Shown in pieces: positions 24,972-33,622 of a stretch of DNA of 64,000 nt. The stretch covers positions 1-64,000 of the forward strand of contig NZ_JBEBRB010000005.1 of NCBI RefSeq assembly GCF_040395035.1, read 5' to 3'. The DNA comes from Parapedobacter lycopersici_A (GTDB lineage: Bacteria; Bacteroidota; Bacteroidia; Sphingobacteriales; Sphingobacteriaceae). Below the pieces are notes generated by a model, which saw nothing but the letters and a program-made list of their open reading frames with translations, was not told the origin of the DNA and made no database searches. Numbering within the stretch: the stretch's first letter is position 1; the number at the start of each line of letters is the position of its first letter. Both the position numbers and the translations under genes were made by a program.

Positions 24972-24979
24972 TAAATATA
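24972..24979 (-). promoter_or_regulatory. Possible -7 element of the AraC gene
   Basis: TATATTTA on the minus strand (one mismatch at the last base), 5 nt before the ATG at 24966. Confidence 0.45.
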
Positions 24980-24999
24980 CCCATTTTTCCGGACAAGCC

Positions 25000-25422
25000 C
25001 TACGACTTAGCCGTCGGGTTATTGCTTTTGCCGGCCAGTTCCGGTTCATACGAAAGTCCCGGAGTAAGCCAATGCAGCAGAATCAGTCGGGAATAACGGA
25101 AATTTACAGGTGAAAGGCCAACACCAACCACCAACGCTACCCCGGTATAAACCCAAGGGTTCTCCGTATTTCCGAACAGAACATAAGCCGCTACACACGC
25201 GGCAACCAGCTCCGCCACAATCAGTGCATAACTGACGAACATCGCCACATAAAAATAACCCGGCTCACGCTCATACCGAAGCTCGCAATGGGGGCATGTT
25301 TCCAGCATTAGCTGGCGCTTTCTTCCATATGCCGGGCCCGAAAAAACCTGGCCGGTCCGGCACCGCGGGCACAATCCCCGTACTACGGCCTGCGCTGCGG
25401 TTATTTCCTTTTGTGTTTCCAT
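25000..25422 (-). CDS. DUF983 zinc-ribbon membrane protein
   Basis: A 140-residue protein. The N-terminal zinc ribbon has CPRC and CPHC (in RGLCPRCRTG and ETCPHCELRY), followed by two transmembrane helices (about 68-90 and 97-117). This is the DUF983 family, of unknown function, often seen near respiratory genes in other phyla. AGGAAG precedes the ATG at 25422; the frame is open to 25464, but the upstream residues are not family-like. Confidence 0.85.
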   Translation of the reverse strand: METQKEITAAQAVVRGLCPRCRTGQVFSGPAYGRKRQLMLETCPHCELRYEREPGYFYVAMFVSYALIVAELVAACVAAYVLFGNTENPWVYTGVALVVGVGLSPVNFRYSRLILLHWLTPGLSYEPELAGKSNNPTAKS

Positions 25423-25528
25423 CTTCCTACTTATGCATGCTTTTCCCTGCATTGAGAAAATCACGTATACAAAAGTCGGACGGAACGGCCTGTTTTTATG
25501 GCGCTATCAGGGGATGTTATGGTATTAT

Positions 25529-27469
25529 TTACGGATTGACCTCCTCGTCTTCAAACCGCCACCGCACGAAAGCTTCGATGGCTTCGTATTCCGCCATTCC
25601 TAAACCGTCATATAGTCGTGCGGTTTCGCGGGTGCGTTCCTCGGCCCGGACCCAGAATTCGCGTGCGTCATCGCCCGGGAAAACCGGTATATCCTTCTGC
25701 GATTGGTGTTTGAATATGGCATGTCGCTTGCGCAGTACTTCCTTGGGTGACAGCGGTACGGCCATCTCGATTTCATGGATTTCAAATTCATGCCAGGCAC
25801 CCCGGTAAAGCCAGATCCAGCAATCCTTCGTCCAGGCGTCCGTTTTACGCAACCGCCGCATCGCCTCAGAAACAATGTCAAAACAGATTTTGTGTGTCCC
25901 ATGCGGGTCAGCAAAGTCTCCAGCGGCAAAAATCTGATGCGGTTTGATCTGTTGTAAAAGCGCCATGGTCTGCTGCACATCATCTTCGTACTTCAGTGTC
26001 TTACGGTGCTTGCCCCGGTCATAGAATGGCAGGTTCTGAAAGTGGATGTTCGTATCCGGCAGTCCTGCAAAACGGGCCCCAGCAATAGCTTCGCCCTTCC
26101 GGATGAGGCCTTTAACCGTTAACAGCTCCCGGGTGTCCATCTGATTGGGTTTTTTGCCCGCAATAAACTTCCGGGCATCTTTATAGAGTGTATCGAGCTT
26201 TTGCGTATCAATTCCCTGTGACTTGGCAAAGTCGGTGGCAAACTCGATAAAACGAAGTGCCTCGTCGTCCCAAACCGCCGTATTACCCGAGGTTTGGTAA
26301 GCCACATGCACGTCGTGGCCCTGGTCTGCCAGACGGATAAAAGTGCCGCCCATGGAAATTACATCGTCGTCCGGGTGCGGTGAAAAAATAATCGACCGCT
26401 TTTTCGCCGGATCCCGCCTTTCGGGCCGTTGGCTGTCATCGGCATTGGGTTTTCCGCCCGGCCAGCCGGTAATCGTATGCTGGAGCTGGTTAAAAATATC
26501 AATGTTGATGTCATACACCGGGCCCTTTTCCGTAGCCAGCTGGGCCATACCGTTATTATTGTAATCGTCTTCCGTTAGCTTGAGTATGGGTTTTTTCAGT
26601 GTTTGCGAAAGCCAAACCACCGCTTTTTTGATGGTCTTGCGATCCCATTCACAGTCTTTCACCAACCAAGGGGTATCAAACCGCGTCAGCATAGAAGCTG
26701 CATCCTGGTCCAGCACAAACTCCACACTATCCGAAAGTTGCAGGAACGTCGCCGGCACATCGGCAGAAAGCTCCCCTTCCACGGCCTTTTTTACAATTTC
26801 CGCCTTCTTTTGATTCCAGGCCATCAGGATGATTTCCCGCGCCTTGAAAATTGTACCGATACCCATCGTGATCGCTTTCGTTGGCACATTTTCCTTGCCT
26901 CCGAAATCGCGTGATGCGTCGCGGCGTGTCAGATCGTCCAAGGTAACCAAACGCGTTCCCGAGTTAGGCGCCGAGCCGGGTTCATTGAACCCGATGTGAC
27001 CCGTACGTCCGATGCCCAGTACCTGTAAATCAAGACCCCCGAGTGCCGTTATCTTTTGCTCGTAAGCGAGGCAATATTCGTGGATAGCCTCCATTGGCAG
27101 TGTCCCGTCGGGTATATGCACATTGGCCCGTTCGATGTCTATGTGGTCAAAGAGATTCCGGTTCATGAACGTCACATAGCTTTGTTCAGAATCGGGCTGC
27201 ATTGGATAATACTCATCCAGGTTGAAGGTAATCACGTTTTTGAAACTGAGGCCTTCTTCGCGGTGCAGGCGGACCAGTTCTGCATAAACACCCACCGGGG
27301 TTGCACCAGTAGCAAGGCCAAGGATAGCCTGCTCACCTTTTTCTTGTTTATTGCGGATCAGGTCTGCAATTCGCCTGGCCACGGCCAGTGAAGCCGCTTT
27401 GGGATCGGGATAAACGCTCACGGGAACTTTCTCGAAGCGTGTTTCTTCCAGTAAATTTAATCGTGCCAT
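25529..27469 (-). CDS. nagB: NagB-LmbE fusion: glucosamine-6-phosphate deaminase with PIG-L domain
   Basis: A 646-residue cytoplasmic fusion. Residues 1-330 are a NagB/SugarP isomerase fold that turns glucosamine-6-P into fructose-6-P and ammonia: FNLDEYYP (D85), H158 and E163 of GIGRTGHIGFNEPG. The Asp that acts as base in E. coli NagB (in NDGH) is replaced by T156 here. Residues 355-646 are a PIG-L/LmbE deacetylase with HPDDD (365-369) and DPHGTH (521-526). Such fusions are typical of Bacteroidota. A TATTTTTG promoter lies 28 nt upstream. It heads the amino-sugar salvage region and is divergent from GH109. Confidence 0.92.
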   Translation of the reverse strand: MARLNLLEETRFEKVPVSVYPDPKAASLAVARRIADLIRNKQEKGEQAILGLATGATPVGVYAELVRLHREEGLSFKNVITFNLDEYYPMQPDSEQSYVTFMNRNLFDHIDIERANVHIPDGTLPMEAIHEYCLAYEQKITALGGLDLQVLGIGRTGHIGFNEPGSAPNSGTRLVTLDDLTRRDASRDFGGKENVPTKAITMGIGTIFKAREIILMAWNQKKAEIVKKAVEGELSADVPATFLQLSDSVEFVLDQDAASMLTRFDTPWLVKDCEWDRKTIKKAVVWLSQTLKKPILKLTEDDYNNNGMAQLATEKGPVYDINIDIFNQLQHTITGWPGGKPNADDSQRPERRDPAKKRSIIFSPHPDDDVISMGGTFIRLADQGHDVHVAYQTSGNTAVWDDEALRFIEFATDFAKSQGIDTQKLDTLYKDARKFIAGKKPNQMDTRELLTVKGLIRKGEAIAGARFAGLPDTNIHFQNLPFYDRGKHRKTLKYEDDVQQTMALLQQIKPHQIFAAGDFADPHGTHKICFDIVSEAMRRLRKTDAWTKDCWIWLYRGAWHEFEIHEIEMAVPLSPKEVLRKRHAIFKHQSQKDIPVFPGDDAREFWVRAEERTRETARLYDGLGMAEYEAIEAFVRWRFEDEEVNP

Positions 27470-27497
27470 GTTATGGAATTACGTATAAGGTGAGAAG

Positions 27498-27505
27498 CAA
27501 AAATA
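27498..27505 (-). promoter_or_regulatory. -7 element of the nagB-lmbE gene
   Basis: TATTTTTG on the minus strand, an exact TAnnTTTG match, 28 nt before the ATG at 27469. The 230-bp gap to the divergent GH109 gene also carries that gene's promoter. Confidence 0.55.
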
Positions 27506-27638
27506 GCAATAAATGTCTATTACCCTACAATATTTATTACCTCTTTTGAAGCAAGTTACGCAAACGTGTGCATGAGCCTACAGGCTGCAATCCGACCTGG
27601 CTGTGTGTTTTCGCCATGGAGAATAAAATATAATCACG

Positions 27639-27646
27639 TACCTTTA
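27639..27646 (+). promoter_or_regulatory. -7 element of the GH109 gene
   Basis: TACCTTTA (one mismatch) 53 nt before the ATG at 27700, giving a normal-length leader. Confidence 0.45.
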
Positions 27647-27699
27647 GCTTCCAGGCCCTGCCAACGGGCCGTACCAATTAAAAACTAAAGCAGATAATC

Positions 27700-29121
27700 A
27701 TGAAATACAACCGCAGGAATTTTCTGAAAAACGCCACGGTGCTGTCCGGATCAATGGCGGTATTGCCCGCATTAAGTGGAACCGAACAGGGGAATGTTCC
27801 GCAAGCCCGACAGGAAACCGGCCGGCCCCAGCAGGTCAATATGTGCGGTTATGCAGCACCTAAATTGGAAACCGTCCGCATTGGCTTTATCGGCCTTGGC
27901 ATGCGCGGACCGGGTGCGGTAACCCGCATGGCACGCATCGAAGGTGTAGAAATAAAGGCGCTTTGCGATAAAGATGCATCAAGGGCCGCTAAGGCGCAGG
28001 AAATCCTCGCGAAGCAGGGACTACCGAAAGCCCGGGAATATTCGGGGGAGGAGGGCTGGAAAGCGATGGTGGCCAACGAGTCCCTGGACCTCGTGTACAT
28101 CTGCACACCCTGGGCGCTCCATACCCCTATGGCCATCTATGCTATGCAGCATGGTAAGCATGTCGCCTGTGAAGTGCCGATCGCGGTCACGGTCGACGAG
28201 TGCTGGGCACTGGTAGAGACCTCAGAGCAAACCAAAAAGCACTGTATGATGCTGGAGAACTGCTGTTATGATTTCTTCGAAATGCTTACGCTCAATATGG
28301 CTCGGAACGGGCTGTTCGGCGAGCTTATCCATGCCGAAGGTGCATACATCCACGATTTGGTGGAACTTAATTTTTCAAAAGAGGGATATGCGGATATGTG
28401 GCGTCTTAAAATGAATGCTTCGCGAAACGGTAGCCTGTACCCCACCCATGGGCTTGGGCCGATTGCCCAATGCATGAACATCAACCGGGGCGACAAGATG
28501 GATTACCTTGTTTCGATGTCAACCAATGATTTCATGATGGGCAATATTGCGGCTGCCAAGGCTGGTGAGGACCCCTTTTACCGGCCGTTTGTAGGTAAGT
28601 CATACCGTGGCAACATGAATACTACGTTGATTCACACGGCAAAGGGCAAAACCATGATGGTACAGCACGACGTGACCTCTCCCCGTCCTTATTCCCGTAT
28701 CCACCTGGTCAGCGGCACAAAAGGTATCGCATCGAAATACCCGGCGCCGGAACGCATCGCGTTCGGCCACGAGTGGCTACCCAAAGCGGAGCTGGATGCG
28801 CTATACGCAAAATATACCCCGCCGCTGATTAAACACGTGGGTGAAGTAGCCAAGCAGGTCGGTGGGCACGGCGGCATGGACTTCGTAATGGACTGGCGGC
28901 TGATTGACTGCCTCCGAAACGGGTTGCCACTTGACCAGGACGTGTATGACGGCGCGCTGTGGAGCAGCGTATTTCCGCTGAGTGAGCAATCGGTAAACCA
29001 GCGGTCGCAATCGCTGGATGTGCCCGATTTTACGCGCGGGGCGTGGCAGCACAACCAGCCGGTAAACCTTACCCTGGAAGGCGGCGCCACAACAGGCATA
29101 CGCAAAGAGAGACCATCTTAA
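27700..29121 (+). CDS. GH109-type Gfo/Idh/MocA glycosidase, Tat-exported
   Basis: A 473-residue protein. The N-terminus has a twin-arginine signal (NRRNFLKNATVLSGS), so it is probably exported folded with its NAD cofactor. A Rossmann motif IGFIGLGMRGPG (about 61-72) and CEVPIAV in place of the dehydrogenase motif EKP fit family GH109, NAD-dependent alpha-N-acetylgalactosaminidases. It would split GalNAc or a related N-acetylhexosamine by an oxidation-elimination mechanism. Next to NagB, MurQ and NagA it may release amino sugars from glycans or from murein fragments; the true substrate is not known. Its stop is next to a convergent deformylase. Confidence 0.87.
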   Translation: MKYNRRNFLKNATVLSGSMAVLPALSGTEQGNVPQARQETGRPQQVNMCGYAAPKLETVRIGFIGLGMRGPGAVTRMARIEGVEIKALCDKDASRAAKAQEILAKQGLPKAREYSGEEGWKAMVANESLDLVYICTPWALHTPMAIYAMQHGKHVACEVPIAVTVDECWALVETSEQTKKHCMMLENCCYDFFEMLTLNMARNGLFGELIHAEGAYIHDLVELNFSKEGYADMWRLKMNASRNGSLYPTHGLGPIAQCMNINRGDKMDYLVSMSTNDFMMGNIAAAKAGEDPFYRPFVGKSYRGNMNTTLIHTAKGKTMMVQHDVTSPRPYSRIHLVSGTKGIASKYPAPERIAFGHEWLPKAELDALYAKYTPPLIKHVGEVAKQVGGHGGMDFVMDWRLIDCLRNGLPLDQDVYDGALWSSVFPLSEQSVNQRSQSLDVPDFTRGAWQHNQPVNLTLEGGATTGIRKERPS

Positions 29122-29122
29122 G

Positions 29123-29725
29123 TTATTGCTTTTTCAGCCGTTTTTCCAGATAAAGCTGCACTTCATCGTTGATCATCGAGAAAGTTTTTGCCTCCTGTTC
29201 GGCCAGCCGGTCTGTAAACAATACGCCCAAAAGGTGGTCGGTTTCATGCTGAAAGATGACAGCTGTAAACCCCTCAACCAGCTCTTCCTGCCATTTACCG
29301 GACGGGGCCTGATAAGACAATCGAATGGTATAATGCCGCAGGACATCACCCACGGTATCCGGTATGGATAAGCACCCTTCCTGCCCTTTGCGCAGCAGGT
29401 CAGACTGCCATGTAATAACAGGGTTGAGGTAATATTCGAATGGTTCTCCCGGCTTATCAAAGCGCTGCACCCAGATCAGGTTCCGGTTAATGCCGACCTG
29501 CGGCGCAGCAATACCCACACCCGGACGGGCCGGGTCAGTCACGGCAAGGTACATCCGCCGGGCCAGTAGTGGAAGCAGTTCCTCTCCCGGATCTATGGCG
29601 ACGGAAGGCATACGGAGGATCTGCCGTTCCGCGACAACAGTATCCTGGAGCACTCGCATGGCCTGTGCGGTATCTTCCGCCAAAATAAGCTGCCGTTCAG
29701 CGTCGGTCAATGGTGGGTTGATCAT
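29123..29725 (-). CDS. def: Peptide deformylase
   Basis: A 200-residue metallo-enzyme that removes formyl groups from new N-termini. All three motifs are present: GVGIAAPQVG, EGCLSIPD and HETDHLLG, giving Cys, His and His as metal ligands and the catalytic Glu. It has about 45 extra N-terminal residues compared with a minimal Def. Its place at the end of the amino-sugar symporter operon, 29 nt after it, is odd for a housekeeping enzyme; it could be a second deformylase with a special substrate. A GTG at 29728 is an alternative start. Confidence 0.9.
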   Translation of the reverse strand: MINPPLTDAERQLILAEDTAQAMRVLQDTVVAERQILRMPSVAIDPGEELLPLLARRMYLAVTDPARPGVGIAAPQVGINRNLIWVQRFDKPGEPFEYYLNPVITWQSDLLRKGQEGCLSIPDTVGDVLRHYTIRLSYQAPSGKWQEELVEGFTAVIFQHETDHLLGVLFTDRLAEQEAKTFSMINDEVQLYLEKRLKKQ

Positions 29726-29754
29726 CACATCAAAATCAGTTGCCGCATCACAAA

Positions 29755-31242
29755 TTAAACCGCACCTGCCGGCTGCTCATACGGCTTACGGGAGGTTGCC
29801 CACAGCATGACCCAGGTAATTGCTCCGTTGTAAATAATCAGTTCAAACCCCATAGCATAGGCCGTATACGGCGTCAAAACGTATACATTCAGCAGGTAAC
29901 ACAATGCTGGCGAAAGCAAACAGATGTAAGGGACGGCCCGGTCCGCAACCTGTCGCCGGGTAAGTAACCCAAAGGCAAACAAGCCCAACAGAGGGCCATA
30001 GGTATAGCTGGCTGCTGTGAAAATGGCATTCACCACCGATTCGTCGTTAATCAGCCGGAAAACCAGAATAACCAGTAACAAAAGGACGGAAAAAGCAAAG
30101 TGTACCCGGTTCCGGGCACGTACGAGGGAGCGATCATTGGGGTTATCCTTTTTATTGAAATTCAGGAAGTCCACACAAAAGGATGTCGTGAGCGCTGTCA
30201 GCGCCGAGTCCGTTGTGGCAAAGGTTGCTGCGGTGAGGCCCATCATAAAAATAATGCCGGGTACAAGGGTGAGGTGCCGGAGCGCAACCTCCGGATAAAG
30301 GTAATCGGGGGTCCGCAGCCCGCTGATGTCAATGCCGGCCTGTGCAGCATAAATGTATAGCAGTGCACCTACGGCCAGGAAAAACAGGTTGATGACCACG
30401 AAGATACCGGTAAACGTAAGCATGTTGGTCTGCGCTTCACCGATCGTCTTCATGCTCAGGTTTTTCTGCATCATATCCTGATCCAGGCCCGTCATGCCGA
30501 TCGTGACAAATATACCACCCAGAAAATGTTTCCAGAAATACATGTTATTGCCAAGAGGGTCTTCCCAGAAAAATATCCTTGAATAACTGCTTTCCTTCAC
30601 CGTTTCGATGGTTTGAAGAAGTCCCATACCCAGACTGTCGGCCATGAAATAAATGGACAGCACAACGGCCAGCACCAGAAAAAACGTCTGCATCATGTCG
30701 GTGATGATAATTGTTTTAAGTCCCCCTTTATTGGTGTAAAGCCAGATCAGTAACAGGCAGAGAATGATGGTAACGGCAAAAGGGATATTCCAGGCATCAA
30801 AAATAAACCGCTGCAAAATGATGGCAACCAGGTAAAGCCGGAATGCCGAACCTATCGTACGCGATATCAGGAAAATCATTGCACCGGTCTTATAGCTGCG
30901 ATGCCCCAGCCGCTCTTCCAGGTAGGTATAAATTGAAGTGAGATTCATCCGGTAATACAGTGGCAGCAGCACAAAGGCAATAATGATAAACCCCACGGCA
31001 TTTCCAAGGATGAACTGAAAGTATCCAAAGTCCGTCTTCCCCACCGCGCCGGGAACGGAGATAAAAGTTACCCCCGAAAGTGCAGTACCAATCATGCCAA
31101 AGGCCACCATATACCATTTAGCGCTCCGGTTAGCTACAAAAAAGGACGCGTTGTCCGCTGATTTACGCGAAGTAAAATAGGCAACGCCCAGCAATAGGCT
31201 GAAGTATGCGATAAGGAACAGGAGAAGGATACCCGGTGTCAT
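29755..31242 (-). CDS. Sodium:solute symporter, probable amino-sugar importer
   Basis: A 495-residue SSS-family transporter with about 13 transmembrane segments. ALSGVTFISVPGAVG and the later GLTAATFATTDSALTALTTSF fit the family. It starts 5 nt after murQ, so the two are co-transcribed, and it is likely to import MurNAc, anhydro-MurNAc or GlcNAc-MurNAc. This is inferred from context: in Tannerella a MurNAc permease stands next to murQ. It is shorter than the symporter at 4856-6562 and lacks that protein's coiled-coil insert. Confidence 0.88.
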   Translation of the reverse strand: MTPGILLLFLIAYFSLLLGVAYFTSRKSADNASFFVANRSAKWYMVAFGMIGTALSGVTFISVPGAVGKTDFGYFQFILGNAVGFIIIAFVLLPLYYRMNLTSIYTYLEERLGHRSYKTGAMIFLISRTIGSAFRLYLVAIILQRFIFDAWNIPFAVTIILCLLLIWLYTNKGGLKTIIITDMMQTFFLVLAVVLSIYFMADSLGMGLLQTIETVKESSYSRIFFWEDPLGNNMYFWKHFLGGIFVTIGMTGLDQDMMQKNLSMKTIGEAQTNMLTFTGIFVVINLFFLAVGALLYIYAAQAGIDISGLRTPDYLYPEVALRHLTLVPGIIFMMGLTAATFATTDSALTALTTSFCVDFLNFNKKDNPNDRSLVRARNRVHFAFSVLLLLVILVFRLINDESVVNAIFTAASYTYGPLLGLFAFGLLTRRQVADRAVPYICLLSPALCYLLNVYVLTPYTAYAMGFELIIYNGAITWVMLWATSRKPYEQPAGAV

Positions 31243-31247
31243 GTCGA

Positions 31248-32069
31248 CTAATCTATGTTAATGTTCTTAGTGTACTCATCAATGGCCTTCCGTACGCTGC
31301 CATGCCTCTCCAGCAGGTTCGATGCCGTTACAGCGTCGAGCCCCAGTTCGTCCATCAAAATCCGCGTTCCGCGGCCAAACAGCTTATTGTTCGTCATCTG
31401 CATATCGACCATCTTATTCCCCTTCACACGCCCCAGTTGGATCATGACCGTCGTACTGATCATGTTAAGCGCAAGTTTCTGGGCTGTGCCGGCCTTCATC
31501 CGTGTAGAGCCGGTAACAAACTCCGGACCCACAATAATCTCAATCGGATACTGCGACACCGCGGCAATAGGGGTGTTTTCATTGCAGACAATGCAGCCGG
31601 TCTTCAGTCCGGCTTCGTTTGCCGCTTTCAGCCCCCCCAGCACATAAGGCGTACTTCCTGAGGCCGCAATGCCCAGCACCACGTCTTTCGCATTGATGTG
31701 ATGTTCCTGGAGATCGCGCCAGGCCTGCCCCTCATCGTCCTCCGCAAATTCCACTGCCTTGCGGATGGCCATATCCTTTCCCGCGATAAGCCCGATAATC
31801 CAGTTGTCGGACACGCCAAAGGTGGGCGGACATTCCGATGCGTCCAGGATGCCCAGCCGGCCGCTTGTTCCCGCGCCGATGTAAAACAGCCTTCCGCCCG
31901 CCTTCATGGAGGACACCGTGACGCTGATCAGCTGTTCAATCTGCGGGATAGCCTTTTGCACGGCCAGCGCTACTGTCTGGTCTTCCCTATTAATGTTCGT
32001 TAATACTTCCCCAACGGACATCTTTTCCAGGTGTTGGTAATGCGAGTCTTGCTCTGTCGTTTTTGTCAT
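31248..32069 (-). CDS. murQ: N-acetylmuramic acid 6-phosphate etherase
   Basis: A 273-residue SIS-domain enzyme that cuts the lactyl ether of MurNAc-6-phosphate to give GlcNAc-6-phosphate and D-lactate. The signature regions are clear: IGAGTSGRLGILDASECPPTFG with the catalytic Glu, GSTRMKAGTAQKLALNM, and the short C-terminal helical domain. The length is near the family norm. GlcNAc-6-P then goes to NagA (33623) and NagB (25529), both nearby. No MurNAc kinase is in the window; MurNAc-6-P can come from AnmK (52070). Confidence 0.97.
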   Translation of the reverse strand: MTKTTEQDSHYQHLEKMSVGEVLTNINREDQTVALAVQKAIPQIEQLISVTVSSMKAGGRLFYIGAGTSGRLGILDASECPPTFGVSDNWIIGLIAGKDMAIRKAVEFAEDDEGQAWRDLQEHHINAKDVVLGIAASGSTPYVLGGLKAANEAGLKTGCIVCNENTPIAAVSQYPIEIIVGPEFVTGSTRMKAGTAQKLALNMISTTVMIQLGRVKGNKMVDMQMTNNKLFGRGTRILMDELGLDAVTASNLLERHGSVRKAIDEYTKNINID

Positions 32070-32177
32070 CTGTCTTCGTATACTTAGCTGTTCTTTAATC
32101 CAGGATCCCGAAGCCTGGGCGTTATACCACTCGTGACGGCCGGAAACCGCAGGGGGCAGTCAGTTTATATCGTAATG

Positions 32178-33395
32178 TTATTCAAAGTCCGGGTATAATA
32201 GGTATTTCTTGCGCATCTGCTTGTATGCCGTCAGATCGGCAGCCCAGCTCGCCCGGATGGCCTCCTCATCCAGTCCGGCAATAATCTGTTTCCGCAGTTC
32301 ATCCGTTCCCGCCAGTTTGTCAAAGAATTCCGGACGTGAAAAAAACCGGTCTTTGAACGGGGATTTATTATAGAAGTCCAGCAGGTATTTTAGTGTGAAA
32401 TGCTGTTCATCCGGATTTGATTGCCGCAGATCAAGGCCATAACAAAGGTTTCCTTGCTGCTCCACATGTTCGGCCATGCCCTCGCGCGTACCGGGCGTAA
32501 ACGTAAAGCTGCCAAATACCGGGTCGGGATAGCCCACAACCTGAAACGGCCAATCCGTGCCACGGCCGACACTGAAGTCTGTGGCTTCAAACAAACATAA
32601 CGACGTGTAAAGCCGCACCGATACGTGATTGGGCAAGCTGGGCGATGGGATTATCGGCAGTGGATACGGCGTGCTGTGATCGTAATGCTGCACCGGAATC
32701 ACCTCCAGATCGCACTTGACACCGCCATCAAGCCAACCTTCGCCATTGATCATCTGCGCCAGCTCACCTACGGTTAGCCCATGGATCATGGCGATTTTAT
32801 GGTAGCTTACATTCGACTTAAACCGGTCGTCTTTTCTTACCGGCCCATCTACCTGGTCGCCGTTCGGGTTCGGGCGGTCCAGTACAATCAGTTTTTTTCC
32901 CTGATTGGCACACAGTTGCATCACCCGGTGCAACGACGCAATATACGTGTAAAACCGGGCGCCTACATCCTGCAAATCAAAAATCATTACATCCACGGAA
33001 GCCACAATGGAATCCGCCTTTTCATTCTTTCCGTATAACGTATGGAGCGGGAGGCCCGTCCGTTTATCCACCTCATTGGAAACCTTTTCACCCCGCTCAA
33101 TGTCGCCCCGGAACCCGTGTTCCGGTGCAAAAGCAAATTTCAGGTTTACGCCTTTTCCAAGTAGCACGTCCACCAAATGGCGATCGCCGACTACGGATGT
33201 CTGGTTGCCCATCATGCCCACCGTTTTACCTTCCAGCAGGGGCAGGTAACGATCAAATTGTTCGGCACCGGTCACGATCGCCGTCGATACGGTATCCCTG
33301 CGGCTGTCTGTATCGCTGTTCTTCGCGGTATTCGGACCACAGGCAAACAGGGTGACCAAAGTCAGGCCCACCAAGAATAAATTGCTGTTTTTCAT
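32178..33395 (-). CDS. namZ: Exo-beta-N-acetylmuramidase NamZ (DUF1343, GH171)
   Basis: A 405-residue lipoprotein (signal ending LFACG). The DUF1343 domain covers nearly all of it, with VGMMGNQTSVVG, FAPEHGFRGD, MIFDLQDVGARFYTYI and VLDRPNPNG. NamZ enzymes remove MurNAc from the non-reducing ends of murein chains and are linked with MurQ and amidases in Bacillus and Bacteroidota. The lipid anchor places it in the periplasm or at the outer membrane. It lies 108 nt upstream of murQ on the same strand. A TATACTTG element (33475-33482) may be its promoter. Confidence 0.92.
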   Translation of the reverse strand: MKNSNLFLVGLTLVTLFACGPNTAKNSDTDSRRDTVSTAIVTGAEQFDRYLPLLEGKTVGMMGNQTSVVGDRHLVDVLLGKGVNLKFAFAPEHGFRGDIERGEKVSNEVDKRTGLPLHTLYGKNEKADSIVASVDVMIFDLQDVGARFYTYIASLHRVMQLCANQGKKLIVLDRPNPNGDQVDGPVRKDDRFKSNVSYHKIAMIHGLTVGELAQMINGEGWLDGGVKCDLEVIPVQHYDHSTPYPLPIIPSPSLPNHVSVRLYTSLCLFEATDFSVGRGTDWPFQVVGYPDPVFGSFTFTPGTREGMAEHVEQQGNLCYGLDLRQSNPDEQHFTLKYLLDFYNKSPFKDRFFSRPEFFDKLAGTDELRKQIIAGLDEEAIRASWAADLTAYKQMRKKYLLYPDFE

Positions 33396-33474
33396 ATCGG
33401 AATAATGTGTTTATCAATGGCAATAACCTCGTATAGACCGGAAATGGTCGTGCACGAACTCCCGGGCTATCTTA

Positions 33475-33482
33475 CAAGTATA
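33475..33482 (-). promoter_or_regulatory. Possible -7 element of the namZ-murQ operon
   Basis: TATACTTG on the minus strand (one mismatch), 79 nt before the namZ ATG. GACC-GGAAAT-GGTC within the leader could form a small hairpin or operator. Confidence 0.35.
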
Positions 33483-33622
33483 GAAAACATTATCTGAAAA
33501 TCTGCATGTTTTTGCGCGCTTTATTAAAAAGCAAAACAAAACCGCTTTATCTTTCATTCAGCGTCAACGCCGTTTCCTGCGCCGGTCAGGTTGCCGGTAT
33601 ATGAAAACGCTCCGGCACAACG

